Source of the DNA: a virus
IMG/VR virus record: IMGVR_UViG_3300023179_000497
Coordinates: 1 to 24,588 of that record
DNA: 24,588 nucleotides
Strand: one strand, 5' to 3'
Below, piece after piece: positions 14,027-21,121 of this stretch. A program made the position numbers and the translations under genes. How positions within the stretch are numbered: the stretch's first letter is position 1; every line of letters starts with the position of its first letter. Under the pieces are notes generated by a model, which did not search any database, was not told the origin of the DNA, and worked only from the letters and a program-made list of their open reading frames with translations.

Positions 14027-14500
14027 GTGGCGTATCGAGAGTTCGAGTCGGCGCAGAGTCTGCTGCGTGAGCAGCAGGCTGCGCAGCGGCTGTCTGCGCA
14101 CTGGCATGGTCGCATCGTGCCAGCAGAGCAGTACGAGTCGTTCGACCGCAGGCTGCTGAACGATGACGGCACGACTGCTGCTCTCGTCGAGATCAAGTGG
14201 CGCAACTATCCGATCGAGTTCATGGTCGATCACGGCTATCTGCTCAGCATGAGCAAGGTGAAGTCTCTGCGTGCTCAGGCGAAGCAGCGCAGATGCGTGC
14301 CGCTGGTCATGGTCGTGCTCAGCGATGCCGACTTTCTGCTCGATCTCAGAGACGAGACGAGCCAGAGCGTGCGACGGCTGCCGATGAACGACCGCTACTA
14401 CGATGAGCGCACAGGTGAGACACTGATGCGTGACGAGTGGCTGATCTGTTTCTCGGTCGGCAGATTCATACCGATCGTCGCACTGCCGAGCCTGCTGTGA
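14027..14500 (+). CDS. putative PD-(D/E)XK nuclease-fold protein
   Basis: The gene starts at GTG 14027, two bases after the previous stop; the product is 157 residues. SFDRRLLNDDG (D40), then AALVEIKWRNYP (E55 and K57) match the D-x(n)-ExK core of restriction-like nucleases, followed by a hydrophobic strand (CVPLVMVVLSD). The DERTGE segment near 126 is polar. It lies directly after the exonuclease and annealing genes, so a junction- or flap-cleaving role is plausible. The fold is inferred from a three-residue pattern. The 3' end overlaps WhiB by 4 bases (GTGA). Confidence 0.5.
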   Translation: MAYREFESAQSLLREQQAAQRLSAHWHGRIVPAEQYESFDRRLLNDDGTTAALVEIKWRNYPIEFMVDHGYLLSMSKVKSLRAQAKQRRCVPLVMVVLSDADFLLDLRDETSQSVRRLPMNDRYYDERTGETLMRDEWLICFSVGRFIPIVALPSLL

Positions 14501-14748
14501 AGCAGTGGCGCAGACTCGCTGCGTGTCTCGGCGCAGACGGCAGCATCTTCTTCCCGACTCAGCGCAAGTTCAGTGCTCGCACATGGCGACCAGCACGAGC
14601 GATCTGCGAGACCTGCACGGTGCGTGAAGAGTGTCTGGCTATGGCTCTCGCCGTGCGTGAGACAGAAGACCGCTGGGGTATGTTCGGCGGCATGACACCG
14701 AGCGAACGCAGGGTGCATCGACGCACGATACGGCAGCAGCAGCGATGA
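14497..14748 (+). CDS. WhiB-like iron-sulfur transcription factor
   Basis: I choose GTG 14497, which overlaps the upstream stop by 4 bases, rather than an ATG at 14437; the product is 83 residues. Cysteines 10, 37, 40 and 46 (CxxC and CxxxxxC) are the four ligands of the [4Fe-4S] cluster, and RWGMFGGMTPSER (59-71) is the conserved turn before the basic C-terminal helix (RRVHRRTIRQQQR). WhiB proteins bind the housekeeping sigma factor and DNA. Phage copies can repress host genes, as with WhiBTM4. This gene is strong evidence for an actinobacterial host. Confidence 0.92.
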   Translation: MKQWRRLAACLGADGSIFFPTQRKFSARTWRPARAICETCTVREECLAMALAVRETEDRWGMFGGMTPSERRVHRRTIRQQQR

Positions 14749-15548
14749 CGCAGCGGTTCATCTCATACGGTGGCGGCGTGCAAAGCACTGCGCTCATCGT
14801 GCTCGCAGTGACTGGTCGCATCGAGCCAGTCGATGCAGCACTGTTCTGCAACACGGGCGACGACTCTGAGCACCCTGACACACTTCGATTCGTGAGAGAG
14901 ATCGCCGTGCCGTATGCACGAAGTCATGGTCTGCCGATACATGAGATTCAGCGAGTGACGAAAGGCGAGCCGCAAACGCTATGGGGTCGCATGATGAATC
15001 ACACAAGAGACAGTCTGCAAGAACCGATTCCCGTGTACGGCTGGAAGGGTGCGCCGATGTCACGAGCCTGCACGGTCGATCACAAGATTCTGGTGCTGAA
15101 ACGGTGGCTGAAACAGAACTGCGAGACGCTTCCAGTCGAGACGCTCATCGGTATTTCGGTCGATGAGATAGAAAGAGCGAAGACTGGCGAATCTGACTAT
15201 GAGATTCGTCGCTATCCACTGCTCGATCTCGGAATGAACCGCACAGACTGCGCCAAAGTAATCAGCGATGCTGGTCTGCCCGTGCCGCCGAAGTCATCGT
15301 GCTTCTTCTGCCCGTTTCATTCGTTGCTCACATGGTCTGAACTTCGCCGTGATCGACCCGATCTGTTCGAGAAGGCGGCGCAACTTGAAGATGTGCTGAA
15401 CGAGCGTCGAGCGAGACGAGAGAAACCGCCCGTGCATCTGACACGCAAACAGCAGCCCCTTCGTGATGCGATACCGATAGCGCAAGACTCGCTCTTCGCA
15501 AGTGATGAAATGGAAGGTCAGTGCGACGGCGGCGTGTGCTTCGTATGA
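14745..15548 (+). CDS. PP-loop ATPase, PAPS-reductase-like, with possible Fe-S cysteines
   Basis: This is a 267-residue protein of the adenine nucleotide alpha-hydrolase superfamily. Its PP-loop is SYGGGVQST (7-15) and the second motif is GISVDEIERAK (136-146). Cysteines at 109, 169, 186 and 189 (SSCFFCPF) and a C-terminal CDGGVC (260-265) could hold an Fe-S cluster, as in DndC and several tRNA-thiolation enzymes. Phages often carry PAPS-reductase-like genes whose function is mostly unknown; sulfur modification of nucleic acid is one possibility. The start overlaps WhiB by 4 bases (ATGA). Confidence 0.75.
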   Translation: MTQRFISYGGGVQSTALIVLAVTGRIEPVDAALFCNTGDDSEHPDTLRFVREIAVPYARSHGLPIHEIQRVTKGEPQTLWGRMMNHTRDSLQEPIPVYGWKGAPMSRACTVDHKILVLKRWLKQNCETLPVETLIGISVDEIERAKTGESDYEIRRYPLLDLGMNRTDCAKVISDAGLPVPPKSSCFFCPFHSLLTWSELRRDRPDLFEKAAQLEDVLNERRARREKPPVHLTRKQQPLRDAIPIAQDSLFASDEMEGQCDGGVCFV

Positions 15549-15859
15549 TCGATGCTGACGATCTGCCTGACCCTGAGAGCATCAGTCTCGGTGAGCCGCT
15601 GAACGAGTCGTATGGTGCGATCTGTGCGATGCTCACCGAGCACATGGTCGATGCCGACAGGCTGAACCGCTGGCTCATCGGGCTGATACTCGTCGCTCTC
15701 GACCACATCGATGCGAGCGATGTGCCGCTGGTCGATGCGCTCGAAGTCGTCAGCGAGATGAACTATGCAGACATGGCGATCGCAGGTTTCGATTCGATGA
15801 ACACGCTGGTCGCAGTCGTGAAGAAAGAGAGAGAGCGTGGCAGACGAAAGAAAGGGTGA
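15545..15859 (+). CDS. acidic helical hypothetical protein
   Basis: The ATG at 15545 overlaps the PP-loop gene's stop (ATGA), so it is preferred to an in-frame ATG at 15521. The product is 104 residues, strongly acidic at first and mostly helical (LGEPLNESYGAICAMLTEHM, then RLNRWLIGLILVALDHIDA), with a basic tail KKERERGRRKKG. No domain is recognised. It overlaps the next gene by 23 bases. It may be a partner of the following nuclease-like protein, by position only. Confidence 0.6.
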   Translation: MIDADDLPDPESISLGEPLNESYGAICAMLTEHMVDADRLNRWLIGLILVALDHIDASDVPLVDALEVVSEMNYADMAIAGFDSMNTLVAVVKKERERGRRKKG

Positions 15860-16301
15860 GTGCGAAGGCAGGCGTGATCGCTGCACGCTCGGTGACGGCT
15901 GCCCGAAGTTCGGGCTGCTCGGTCGCCAGTCTCGTGACGGTGCTCGACGGGTGAAAGGCTGCGGCGACCCTGTGGCTCGTGGCAGACGGAATCGGGCGAA
16001 GGGTGACGGCAAGGCGAGACGAGCGAGAAAGATGCTCGGCATCGCTGGTGCGAACACTCGTCACGAAGAGTTGTGGGGTGGTGCGCTGCGTGTCGAGATC
16101 AAGGCTGGTGCTCAGATCGAGCCGATAGCGACCCGATACCGCACTGCTGAGCAGCAGTCTGAGCAGCATCGTGCTCTCGGTGATGTGCGTGCGTTCGTTC
16201 TGGTGGCGATGCCTGACGGTGAGAGCGACGGGCTGGCAGTGATGCGGCTATCGGCGTTCTCGCAGATCATCGCACTGCTGAGAGACACAGGGCATCTCTA
16301 A
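15837..16301 (+). CDS. putative Cys-rich N-terminus plus PD-(D/E)XK-like nuclease domain
   Basis: The gene starts at GTG 15837; the product is 154 residues. The N-terminus has cysteines 9, 16, 22 and 42 followed by a basic stretch, as in a zinc-binding DNA contact. The second part, HEELWGGALRVEIKAGAQ (76-93; E87 and K89) and then FVLVAMPDGESDGL, is well known in mycobacteriophage and related proteins and looks like a resolvase or VRR-type nuclease core. It would act on branched DNA in recombination or replication. The nuclease fold is inferred from the ExK pattern and strand order. Confidence 0.55.
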   Translation: MADERKGECEGRRDRCTLGDGCPKFGLLGRQSRDGARRVKGCGDPVARGRRNRAKGDGKARRARKMLGIAGANTRHEELWGGALRVEIKAGAQIEPIATRYRTAEQQSEQHRALGDVRAFVLVAMPDGESDGLAVMRLSAFSQIIALLRDTGHL

Positions 16302-16316
16302 GAAAGGCGAAGGGGA

Positions 16317-17105
16317 ATGAGTATCAGACTGATGACATGGGTGTGGGCGAACTCGCCGTACAGCGGTGAGCGACTGCTGCTGCATCTCGCTCTCGCAGAC
16401 TTTGCCAACGATGACGGCGTGTGCTTCCCGTCGCACGGCACGCTGGCGAAGAAGGCTCGATGCTCGACAGGGTGGGTCTCGCAGACGATCAAGCAGATGA
16501 TCGCAGACTCGCTCATCGAAATCGTCGAGCCTGCTGGTCAGGGTCGTGGCAAGGTAGGCAGATACCGACTGCTGAAAGGTCTCACAGAGTGTGACCTATC
16601 CGAGCCGATAGGTCTCACTTCAAACGCAGTTAGGTCACACTCTGATGCATCTCTCTCTACTTATCTGAACCGTAATGAACCGTCAGATACTCAGAGCGAC
16701 TTCGAACGACTGTGGAAGTGCTATCCACGCAAGACGGCGAAAGGTGTCGCACGCCGATCGTTCGAGCGTGTGATGCAGCGCAGCGATGCGCCGACCGTCG
16801 ATGCTCTCGTCGCAGCCGTAGAGCGATACGCAGCACAGTTCACCAGCGGCAAGACCGACATGAAGTTCTGCGCACATCTCGCCACATGGCTGAACGGCGA
16901 ACGGTGGCTCGACGAGACGACGAGCAGCGATCAGCCGCAGCCGCAGGTATCCGCTGAGATACGCACCGCAGAGAATCTCGCTGCCGCATACGCACACACA
17001 CGACGCAGCGAAGCCGACCTAGTAGAGTCGGTCGCACCGTACTCGCCTGCTGCACAGACCGCAGCACTCGCACTCTTCCGAGCCATGAAAGCAGGCACGC
17101 CATGA
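16317..17105 (+). CDS. winged-HTH, DnaD-like replication initiator
   Basis: The gene starts at ATG 16317 with a strong GAAAGGCGAAGGGGA ribosome-binding region. The protein is 262 residues. Residues about 17-85 form a winged helix (LLLHLALADFANDDGVCFPS, TLAKKARCSTGWVSQTIKQM, then wing GKVGRYRLL). A linker rich in Ser/Thr follows. The C-terminal part (about residues 125-195, FERLWKCYPRKTAKGVARRSF ending HLATWLNGERW) is the typical C-terminal domain of phage DnaD-like initiators, which load the host helicase at the phage origin. Its overlapping neighbour, coupled by ATGA, is unrelated in function. Confidence 0.75.
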   Translation: MSIRLMTWVWANSPYSGERLLLHLALADFANDDGVCFPSHGTLAKKARCSTGWVSQTIKQMIADSLIEIVEPAGQGRGKVGRYRLLKGLTECDLSEPIGLTSNAVRSHSDASLSTYLNRNEPSDTQSDFERLWKCYPRKTAKGVARRSFERVMQRSDAPTVDALVAAVERYAAQFTSGKTDMKFCAHLATWLNGERWLDETTSSDQPQPQVSAEIRTAENLAAAYAHTRRSEADLVESVAPYSPAAQTAALALFRAMKAGTP

Positions 17106-17620
17106 CCAGACTCTCAGCCTTCGCATTCACTCTCATCATCTCGCTGCTCGGTGTCACCGCCGCACAGTCATACAGCGATCACCAGATCGCTGACATACCG
17201 CCCACGACTGGCAGCACGGTGACATCGAGCAGCACCCTGCCGAGCACCACCACGACGAGCACCGTGCCTGCACCCCCTGATGCACGATGCCCGATGTGGT
17301 GGTCGCTCGCACGCAGCGTCGGCTTCACCGATGAGCAGATGCCGACACTCGACCGCATCATGTTCGTCGAGAGCAGGTGCGATGAGACGCAACTGAACGC
17401 CACCGACCCGAACGGTGGCAGCATCTCGCTCACGCAAATCAACCGCTTCTGGTGTCTGCCGTCTCGCTACTATCCGTCTGGCTATCTGCAAGCGGTCGGT
17501 GTGCTCACGACCTGCGACGATCTCTGGCAGCCTGAGATCAACTTGCGTGCTGCGCTCGCTCTCGTCAAATACAGTCGCAGTGTCGGTCTCGACGACTGGC
17601 ATCAGTGGGCGTGGCTCTGA
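17102..17620 (+). CDS. secreted lytic transglycosylase-like protein
   Basis: This 172-residue protein has a signal peptide or N-terminal anchor (FAFTLIISLLGVTAAQS, about 7-23), then a Ser/Thr/Pro linker (STTTTSTVPAPPDA) and an SLT-type domain. IMFVESRCDE carries the likely catalytic glutamate, followed by GSISLTQINRFWC, the Gly-Leu-Gln-type motif with its Q, and a final NLRAALALVKYSR helix. Four cysteines lie in the exported part and may form disulfides. It would cut glycan strands outside the membrane. It overlaps the initiator gene by 4 bases, an odd place for a wall enzyme. Confidence 0.75.
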   Translation: MTRLSAFAFTLIISLLGVTAAQSYSDHQIADIPPTTGSTVTSSSTLPSTTTTSTVPAPPDARCPMWWSLARSVGFTDEQMPTLDRIMFVESRCDETQLNATDPNGGSISLTQINRFWCLPSRYYPSGYLQAVGVLTTCDDLWQPEINLRAALALVKYSRSVGLDDWHQWAWL

Positions 17621-17621
17621 G

Positions 17622-17774
17622 ATGTCGCCACAGCGTTTCTCGTGCGATGTGGTGCGTCATCTGCGCTCTGTCGGGTGCTCGCTGGGGTCACCGTTTCGGG
17701 CTGCTCTCAGAGCGTCTGCCAGAACTAGTAGGCATCTGAATAATGGTTATTTGCTAGGGAATCTGACGATTTGA
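17622..17774 (+). CDS. weak 50-residue open frame before the promoter, doubtful
   Basis: An ATG one base after the transglycosylase stop opens a 50-codon frame that runs through the 187-base gap up to TGA 17772-17774, reaching into the -35 box. It is basic and serine/arginine-rich with no recognisable domain, and its end contains AT-rich promoter DNA. Its position one base after a stop matches other coupled starts, but codon use and composition argue against it. The gap otherwise holds only the promoter module. Confidence 0.2.
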   Translation: MSPQRFSCDVVRHLRSVGCSLGSPFRAALRASARTSRHLNNGYLLGNLTI

Positions 17775-17834
17775 CACATCTAGCCAGATGGGTGCTATGA
17801 TGTAGGTATGACCACAACGAAGGGAACCCACATG
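17748..17834 (+). promoter_or_regulatory. promoter-leader module, copy 2, with extended -10 promoter
   Basis: This is the plus-strand copy of the repeated 87-base module. It holds TTGACA (17771-17776) and TG-C-TATGAT (extended -10; hexamer 17796-17801), spacer 19 bases, a near-consensus promoter. The predicted start point is about 17808, exactly the A of the upstream ATG, so the transcript could be leaderless. Inside the leader, AAGGGA (17820-17825) sits 6 bases before a second in-frame ATG at 17832. The upstream block TATTTGCTAGG and spacer TAGCCAGATG are identical to copy 1. Confidence 0.78.
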
Positions 17835-18161
17835 ATTACCACCACACACACACTCACGACGATCGACGGCATGACCGTCGATGCGATCAGCGATGCCGCA
17901 TGGCGGCAGTCAGTCGAGCAGCAAGAGAAGAACGCCAAGTTCTCTCGTGACGATGCTGCTCACAACGGCGGCTGCAAGATGTGCGGTCGCAAGATGAGCC
18001 GCAAGGCAGCCGAGAACGCATGGCACATTCACATGACGATCTACGGCGATCTCGTACCGATGAATGCAGACATGGGCGATAACTCACAAGGCTGGTTCCC
18101 AGTCGGCAGCGAATGCGCCAAGATGATTCCACTCACGCACCGTGCAAAGACAGGTGCGTGA
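17832..18161 (+). CDS. small zinc-binding-type protein
   Basis: The start at ATG 17832 has the AAGGGA site; the in-frame ATG at 17808 (117 residues) would be leaderless and is an alternative. The product is 109 residues. It contains CKMCGRKMSRKAAENAWHIH and then GWFPVGSECAKMI, matching a phage family with CxxC-GR, WxH and a later 'G.(F/Y)PVGSECA' cysteine, a probable zinc site. The N-terminus is Thr-rich. The function is unknown. It heads the second plus-strand transcript and is followed one base later by the next gene (TGA-C-ATG). Confidence 0.7.
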   Translation: MITTTHTLTTIDGMTVDAISDAAWRQSVEQQEKNAKFSRDDAAHNGGCKMCGRKMSRKAAENAWHIHMTIYGDLVPMNADMGDNSQGWFPVGSECAKMIPLTHRAKTGA

Positions 18162-18162
18162 C

Positions 18163-18351
18163 ATGAGCCGAGATACGAAGACCGCACTGCGTCGAGTTAG
18201 TGCCGACATCAGAGAGACATTGCGACAGGCAGCCGCAGCAGTCGATGCAGGCGACTGGCAGCAGGCTGAGCAGTTCTATCTCGAAGCATCAGCACTGGCA
18301 TCATCAGCAGCCGAGAGCGCAGAACGCAACGCAGAGAAGGCAGGTGCGTGA
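18163..18351 (+). CDS. small helical hypothetical protein
   Basis: The ATG at 18163, one base after the previous stop, gives 62 residues; a longer in-frame ATG at 18142 would overlap the upstream gene. The protein is almost entirely alpha-helical and alanine/glutamate-rich (SADIRETLRQAAAAVDAGDW, EASALASSAAESAERNAEK), like a short two-helix TPR-like or coiled-coil unit. No enzyme motif is present. Its stop overlaps the next start (TGATG), so it is translated together with the HTH gene. Confidence 0.6.
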   Translation: MSRDTKTALRRVSADIRETLRQAAAAVDAGDWQQAEQFYLEASALASSAAESAERNAEKAGA

Positions 18352-18743
18352 TGTCTGACGCAGCAGCACAGGTCGCAGCAGCGATCGAGACGCACGGCGT
18401 ACCGAAGTGGGTGAGCGTCGTGCCGATGAGCGTGCGCCGACAGGTCGCAGCAGAGACAAAGCGGCAACTGCTCGCCGCTGCACGAGTCAGCGAAGGCTGG
18501 TCACGGCAGAGCGACGGCAGACTCGTCTTCGGCAGGCTCGACGCACGAGACACGCTGCGCCAGTGGGCGACACAGAACATCTTCGCCGTGCTCACCGTGC
18601 GAGAGATCGCAGAGCAGGCAGGTGTGCCGCAGTCGGCGGTGCGCACGATGATCTCTGAGCGTGGCGACATCTTCCGTAAGAGCGACGGGCGCACCTATGA
18701 AGTGCGTGATGCGAACGCAGACCGACAGGCAGACAAGCGATGA
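18351..18743 (+). CDS. winged-helix DNA-binding protein
   Basis: The start is ATG 18351 (overlap TGATG) or GTG 18348; the product is 130 residues. The C-terminal part has a clear helix-turn-helix: LTVREIAEQAGVPQSAVRTMI is a textbook HTH with REIAEQAG as first helix and QSAVRTMI as recognition helix, followed by a wing (DIFRKSDGRTYEV). The N-terminal part is helical and basic. It is a candidate regulator of the phage's own promoters, for example the two repeated modules, but that is a guess from proximity. Confidence 0.65.
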   Translation: MSDAAAQVAAAIETHGVPKWVSVVPMSVRRQVAAETKRQLLAAARVSEGWSRQSDGRLVFGRLDARDTLRQWATQNIFAVLTVREIAEQAGVPQSAVRTMISERGDIFRKSDGRTYEVRDANADRQADKR

Positions 18744-18808
18744 CTGCCACACAGATCGCATCGGCAACCGCCGATACGAATACCACCAGACACAAAGGGG
18801 ATACACGA

Positions 18809-19213
18809 ATGAACAGGGAAGAGATACATCAGCGAGATGTGCGGCTGCTCACCAGCCGCATCGACGACGATGAGATGCGACCAGAGATGATCGACATCAG
18901 CCACATCTATGCGACGGTGCGACTGCATCTGGTCGCAGCGATCAACGGGCTGCGAGACATCGACGGCTACTCACTCGACGACAGCGCAACCTACGACGAA
19001 CTGCGAGACGATCTGCGGCAGATGCTGCGAGCACTGCGCAGCGACGAGATCGCTCTGCTCGAAATGTGCGGCAACATGAACGAGTCGATAGAAGCGGCAC
19101 AGTCGCCCACCGTGCAAGACGGCAGCAACTTGTTCGCAAATGCGAACGATGCGACCGTCTCAGGCATGAGCGACACGGCACTGCTCATCGCTCTCGACGG
19201 GAAGGCTTACTAA
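18809..19213 (+). CDS. acidic hypothetical protein
   Basis: The ATG at 18809 has AAAGGGG (18794-18800) 8 bases upstream. An in-frame ATG at 18740 overlapping the upstream stop (ATGA) would add 23 residues; the leader-like CACCAGACACAAAGGGG favours the later start. The product is 134 residues, acidic and helical (MNREEIHQRDVRLLTSRIDD, then EIALLEMCGNMNESIEAA). No domain is recognised. The last 30 residues are Ser/Asn/Ala-rich and end DTALLIALDGKAY. Confidence 0.6.
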   Translation: MNREEIHQRDVRLLTSRIDDDEMRPEMIDISHIYATVRLHLVAAINGLRDIDGYSLDDSATYDELRDDLRQMLRALRSDEIALLEMCGNMNESIEAAQSPTVQDGSNLFANANDATVSGMSDTALLIALDGKAY

Positions 19214-19215
19214 TC

Positions 19216-19488
19216 ATGGCGACGAAGAATCGGCGCATTGAAGCCGACCTGATCACGACTGAGCAGCCCGTGCGTAGCGACTACGCACTGATGCAGGTCA
19301 CACTGACGCTCGCCGTCGAGACCTACTTCTGCGACGAGCACATGGCACAGGCGCATGAAGCAGCGATCGAAGATGTGCTCGCACGCTTCGAGCCGCTGGT
19401 CGTCGAGTCCGAACTAATCGGCTCGCAGGTCATCGTGCTGCACAGCGAGTTCACGCCACTCGGTCTCACAAAGCAGGTGCGCTCGTGA
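19216..19488 (+). CDS. small hypothetical protein
   Basis: The ATG at 19216 lies two bases after the previous stop (TAA-TC-ATG), preferred to an upstream in-frame start. The 90-residue product has a beta-strand-rich pattern (ALMQVTLTLAVETYF, then SELIGSQVIVLHSEFTPLG) around an acidic helix (AQAHEAAIEDVLARFEPL), an alpha/beta pattern like small ferredoxin-like folds. I know no specific family. The 3' end overlaps the next start by 4 bases (GTGA). Confidence 0.58.
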   Translation: MATKNRRIEADLITTEQPVRSDYALMQVTLTLAVETYFCDEHMAQAHEAAIEDVLARFEPLVVESELIGSQVIVLHSEFTPLGLTKQVRS

Positions 19489-19640
19489 ACACATGGTCTG
19501 ACGCATTCTCGCTCATCTGCATAGCGATCGCATTCTTCTGCGCAGGCAGACTCTGGGGCTACGAGTCTCAGTGGAAGGAAGAAGAACAGCGTGCGGCACG
19601 CCGCCGTGCGCATCGACACTCAACGAAAGAGAGACACTAG
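19485..19640 (+). CDS. 51-residue single-pass membrane protein
   Basis: GTG 19485 overlaps the previous stop (GTGA). The product has a hydrophobic N-terminal helix (about residues 8-20, FSLICIAIAFFCA) followed by a highly charged, arginine-rich tail (WKEEEQRAARRRAHRHSTKER). Short inner-membrane proteins with basic cytoplasmic tails are frequent in phage early regions; this one cannot be assigned. It ends 2 bases before the DUF932 gene. Confidence 0.6.
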   Translation: MNTWSDAFSLICIAIAFFCAGRLWGYESQWKEEEQRAARRRAHRHSTKERH

Positions 19641-19642
19641 AC

Positions 19643-20647
19643 ATGACCAGAGAAACACTGAGCCACCTGAACACACAGGTGCTGATCGGATTCACCGAGA
19701 AGCGTGGCATGGCGTGGCACTACAAGAAAGATGAGCAGGCTGCCGAACCGAATCACTACACAGGTGCGATACCCGTCGCAGATGTGCAGCGCAGACTCTT
19801 CTCGTGGCACGCAGTAGCGATGCCGATGCACATCACCGCACCAGACGGCACACGATACGAAGTGCCGAACCGTCAGGCGATCGTGCGAGATGACTCGTGG
19901 CAGGTGCTCGGCGTACCGTCGAAGGCGTATCAGCCGCATCAGTACGACGAATGGCTGCTCACGCAGGTGGCGAACCTGCTCGACGACGATCTCAGCATCG
20001 GGTCGGCTGGTCTGCTGAAAGGCGGCGCAGTCGCATGGGTGCAGGTCGAGATGCCTGAGAACCTGACGGCGGCAGGGGTCGAGTTCAGACCGCACCTGCT
20101 CGCCACGACATCGTTCAACGGTGAGATCGCCACGCTCTACAAGCGCACCTGCACGGTCGTCGTCTGCGACAACACTCGTGCGAAGGCTCTGAGCGAGAGC
20201 AGCAACGAGATCAGGGTGAAGCACACGAGCCAGTCGCTGCTGCGTCTCGCTGATGCACGGCAGGCTCTCGACATCGTGCATCATCTCGGTGATGACTTCG
20301 CCGCAGAGATCGAGAAACTGATGAGCGTGAAGGTGAACGACCGCAACTTCGACCGCTTCCTGAGCGTGCTCGCACCGTCAGACGACCGTGAGAGCCGCCA
20401 GTCGCAGACCCGTGCAGAGAACCTGCGCAACACGCTGCGCCAGATGTGGCAGACCGACATCAGGTGCGCACCGTTCAGGGGTACGGCGTTCGGTGCTGTG
20501 CAGACGGTGAACACATGGCGGCAGCACATCAAGCCGACACGCAACGGGCGCAGCATGATCGAGCGCACGATGCTCGACACGCTCACAGGTGTCACCGAAC
20601 TCGAAGATCGGCAGGTCGCTGAAATGGTGCTGGCGGTCGCACGATGA
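19643..20647 (+). CDS. DUF932 / TIGR03299 phage-plasmid protein
   Basis: This is a 334-residue protein. The start MTRETLSHLNTQVLIGFTEKRGMAWHY and the middle (YQPHQYDEWLLTQVANLLDD, WVQVEMPE, then TTSFNGEIATLYKRTCTVVVCDNT) match the phage/plasmid-like DUF932 (TIGR03299) family found in many actinophages and plasmids. The exact function is unknown; an association with DNA metabolism or plasmid-like maintenance is only suspected. The length fits the family. It starts at ATG 19643 after the short membrane gene. Confidence 0.82.
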   Translation: MTRETLSHLNTQVLIGFTEKRGMAWHYKKDEQAAEPNHYTGAIPVADVQRRLFSWHAVAMPMHITAPDGTRYEVPNRQAIVRDDSWQVLGVPSKAYQPHQYDEWLLTQVANLLDDDLSIGSAGLLKGGAVAWVQVEMPENLTAAGVEFRPHLLATTSFNGEIATLYKRTCTVVVCDNTRAKALSESSNEIRVKHTSQSLLRLADARQALDIVHHLGDDFAAEIEKLMSVKVNDRNFDRFLSVLAPSDDRESRQSQTRAENLRNTLRQMWQTDIRCAPFRGTAFGAVQTVNTWRQHIKPTRNGRSMIERTMLDTLTGVTELEDRQVAEMVLAVAR

Positions 20648-20680
20648 CTAGGCTCACCGTCTCTGAGATAGGGGTAAGTG

Positions 20681-20833
20681 GTGCGAGACATAGACCTAGC
20701 GAACGCAATACACTTTCTGTCACGCATCTCGGTGGGTCGGCTCGACGAAGAGAAACTGATCGACACCGTAGATGCTCTACGGAAGGAACTGGAACGCAGA
20801 CGACATGAGCGACGGCAACGAAAGAATGGCTGA
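20681..20833 (+). CDS. 50-residue helical microprotein
   Basis: GTG 20681 has GGGGTA 5-10 bases upstream and opens a 50-residue frame. The product (VRDIDLANAIHFLSRISVGR, then DEEKLIDTVDALRKELERRRH) reads as two amphipathic helices with a basic end. It overlaps the next gene's start by 29 bases. It is too short for routine gene calls, but the ribosome-binding site and amphipathic pattern support it. It may be a protein-protein interaction module. Confidence 0.5.
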   Translation: MRDIDLANAIHFLSRISVGRLDEEKLIDTVDALRKELERRRHERRQRKNG

Positions 20834-21041
20834 GATCATCGAGTGGCAGGCACGCTGCTCAGATGCGCAGAACAGCATCGAGCGTCTGCGTGAAGAGCGT
20901 GACGCACTGCTCACCACGATCGTCTCATACGGTCAGCGTGAAGATGCTCTCATCGAGCGTGTCACCGAACTCGAAGCGACCGTGCAGCGTATGTCGCAAG
21001 AGATCGCACGCCACAGGGCTGACGGCGAACTGTACCCGTGA
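20805..21041 (+). CDS. small coiled-coil protein
   Basis: ATG 20805 (alternative 20826) gives 78 residues. Nearly the whole protein is a heptad-like coiled coil (EWQARCSDAQNSIERLREER, then DALIERVTELEATVQRMSQEI). Its likely role is oligomerisation with an unknown partner. It lies in a chain of tiny overlapping genes: its stop overlaps the next start (GTGA). Confidence 0.55.
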   Translation: MSDGNERMAEIIEWQARCSDAQNSIERLREERDALLTTIVSYGQREDALIERVTELEATVQRMSQEIARHRADGELYP

Positions 21042-21121
21042 ACGCTCTCGATGTCGTCGTCGTCATCTGGCTCGCCTGCGCTCTGGTGCTCATCGTGACG
21101 GTCGATAGGTTCACCCGATGA
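21038..21121 (+). CDS. 27-residue membrane microprotein
   Basis: GTG 21038 overlaps the upstream stop (GTGA) and the frame ends at TGA 21119-21121, itself overlapping the next start (ATGA). The product is VNALDVVVVIWLACALVLIV followed by TVDRFTR: one perfect membrane helix with a basic end. Coupling on both sides is good evidence that the frame is real despite its size. The function is unknown. Confidence 0.5.
   Translation: MNALDVVVVIWLACALVLIVTVDRFTR

Noticed and set aside
14745-15548. PP-loop protein as a sulfate-assimilation enzyme
   Set aside because: No other sulfur-metabolism gene is near and the cysteine pattern is more like nucleic-acid-thiolating relatives; the role is left open.
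19637-20284. Minus-strand open frame of 215 codons opposite DUF932
   Set aside because: It is a shadow frame with cysteine- and arginine-rich random composition inside a recognised plus-strand gene.
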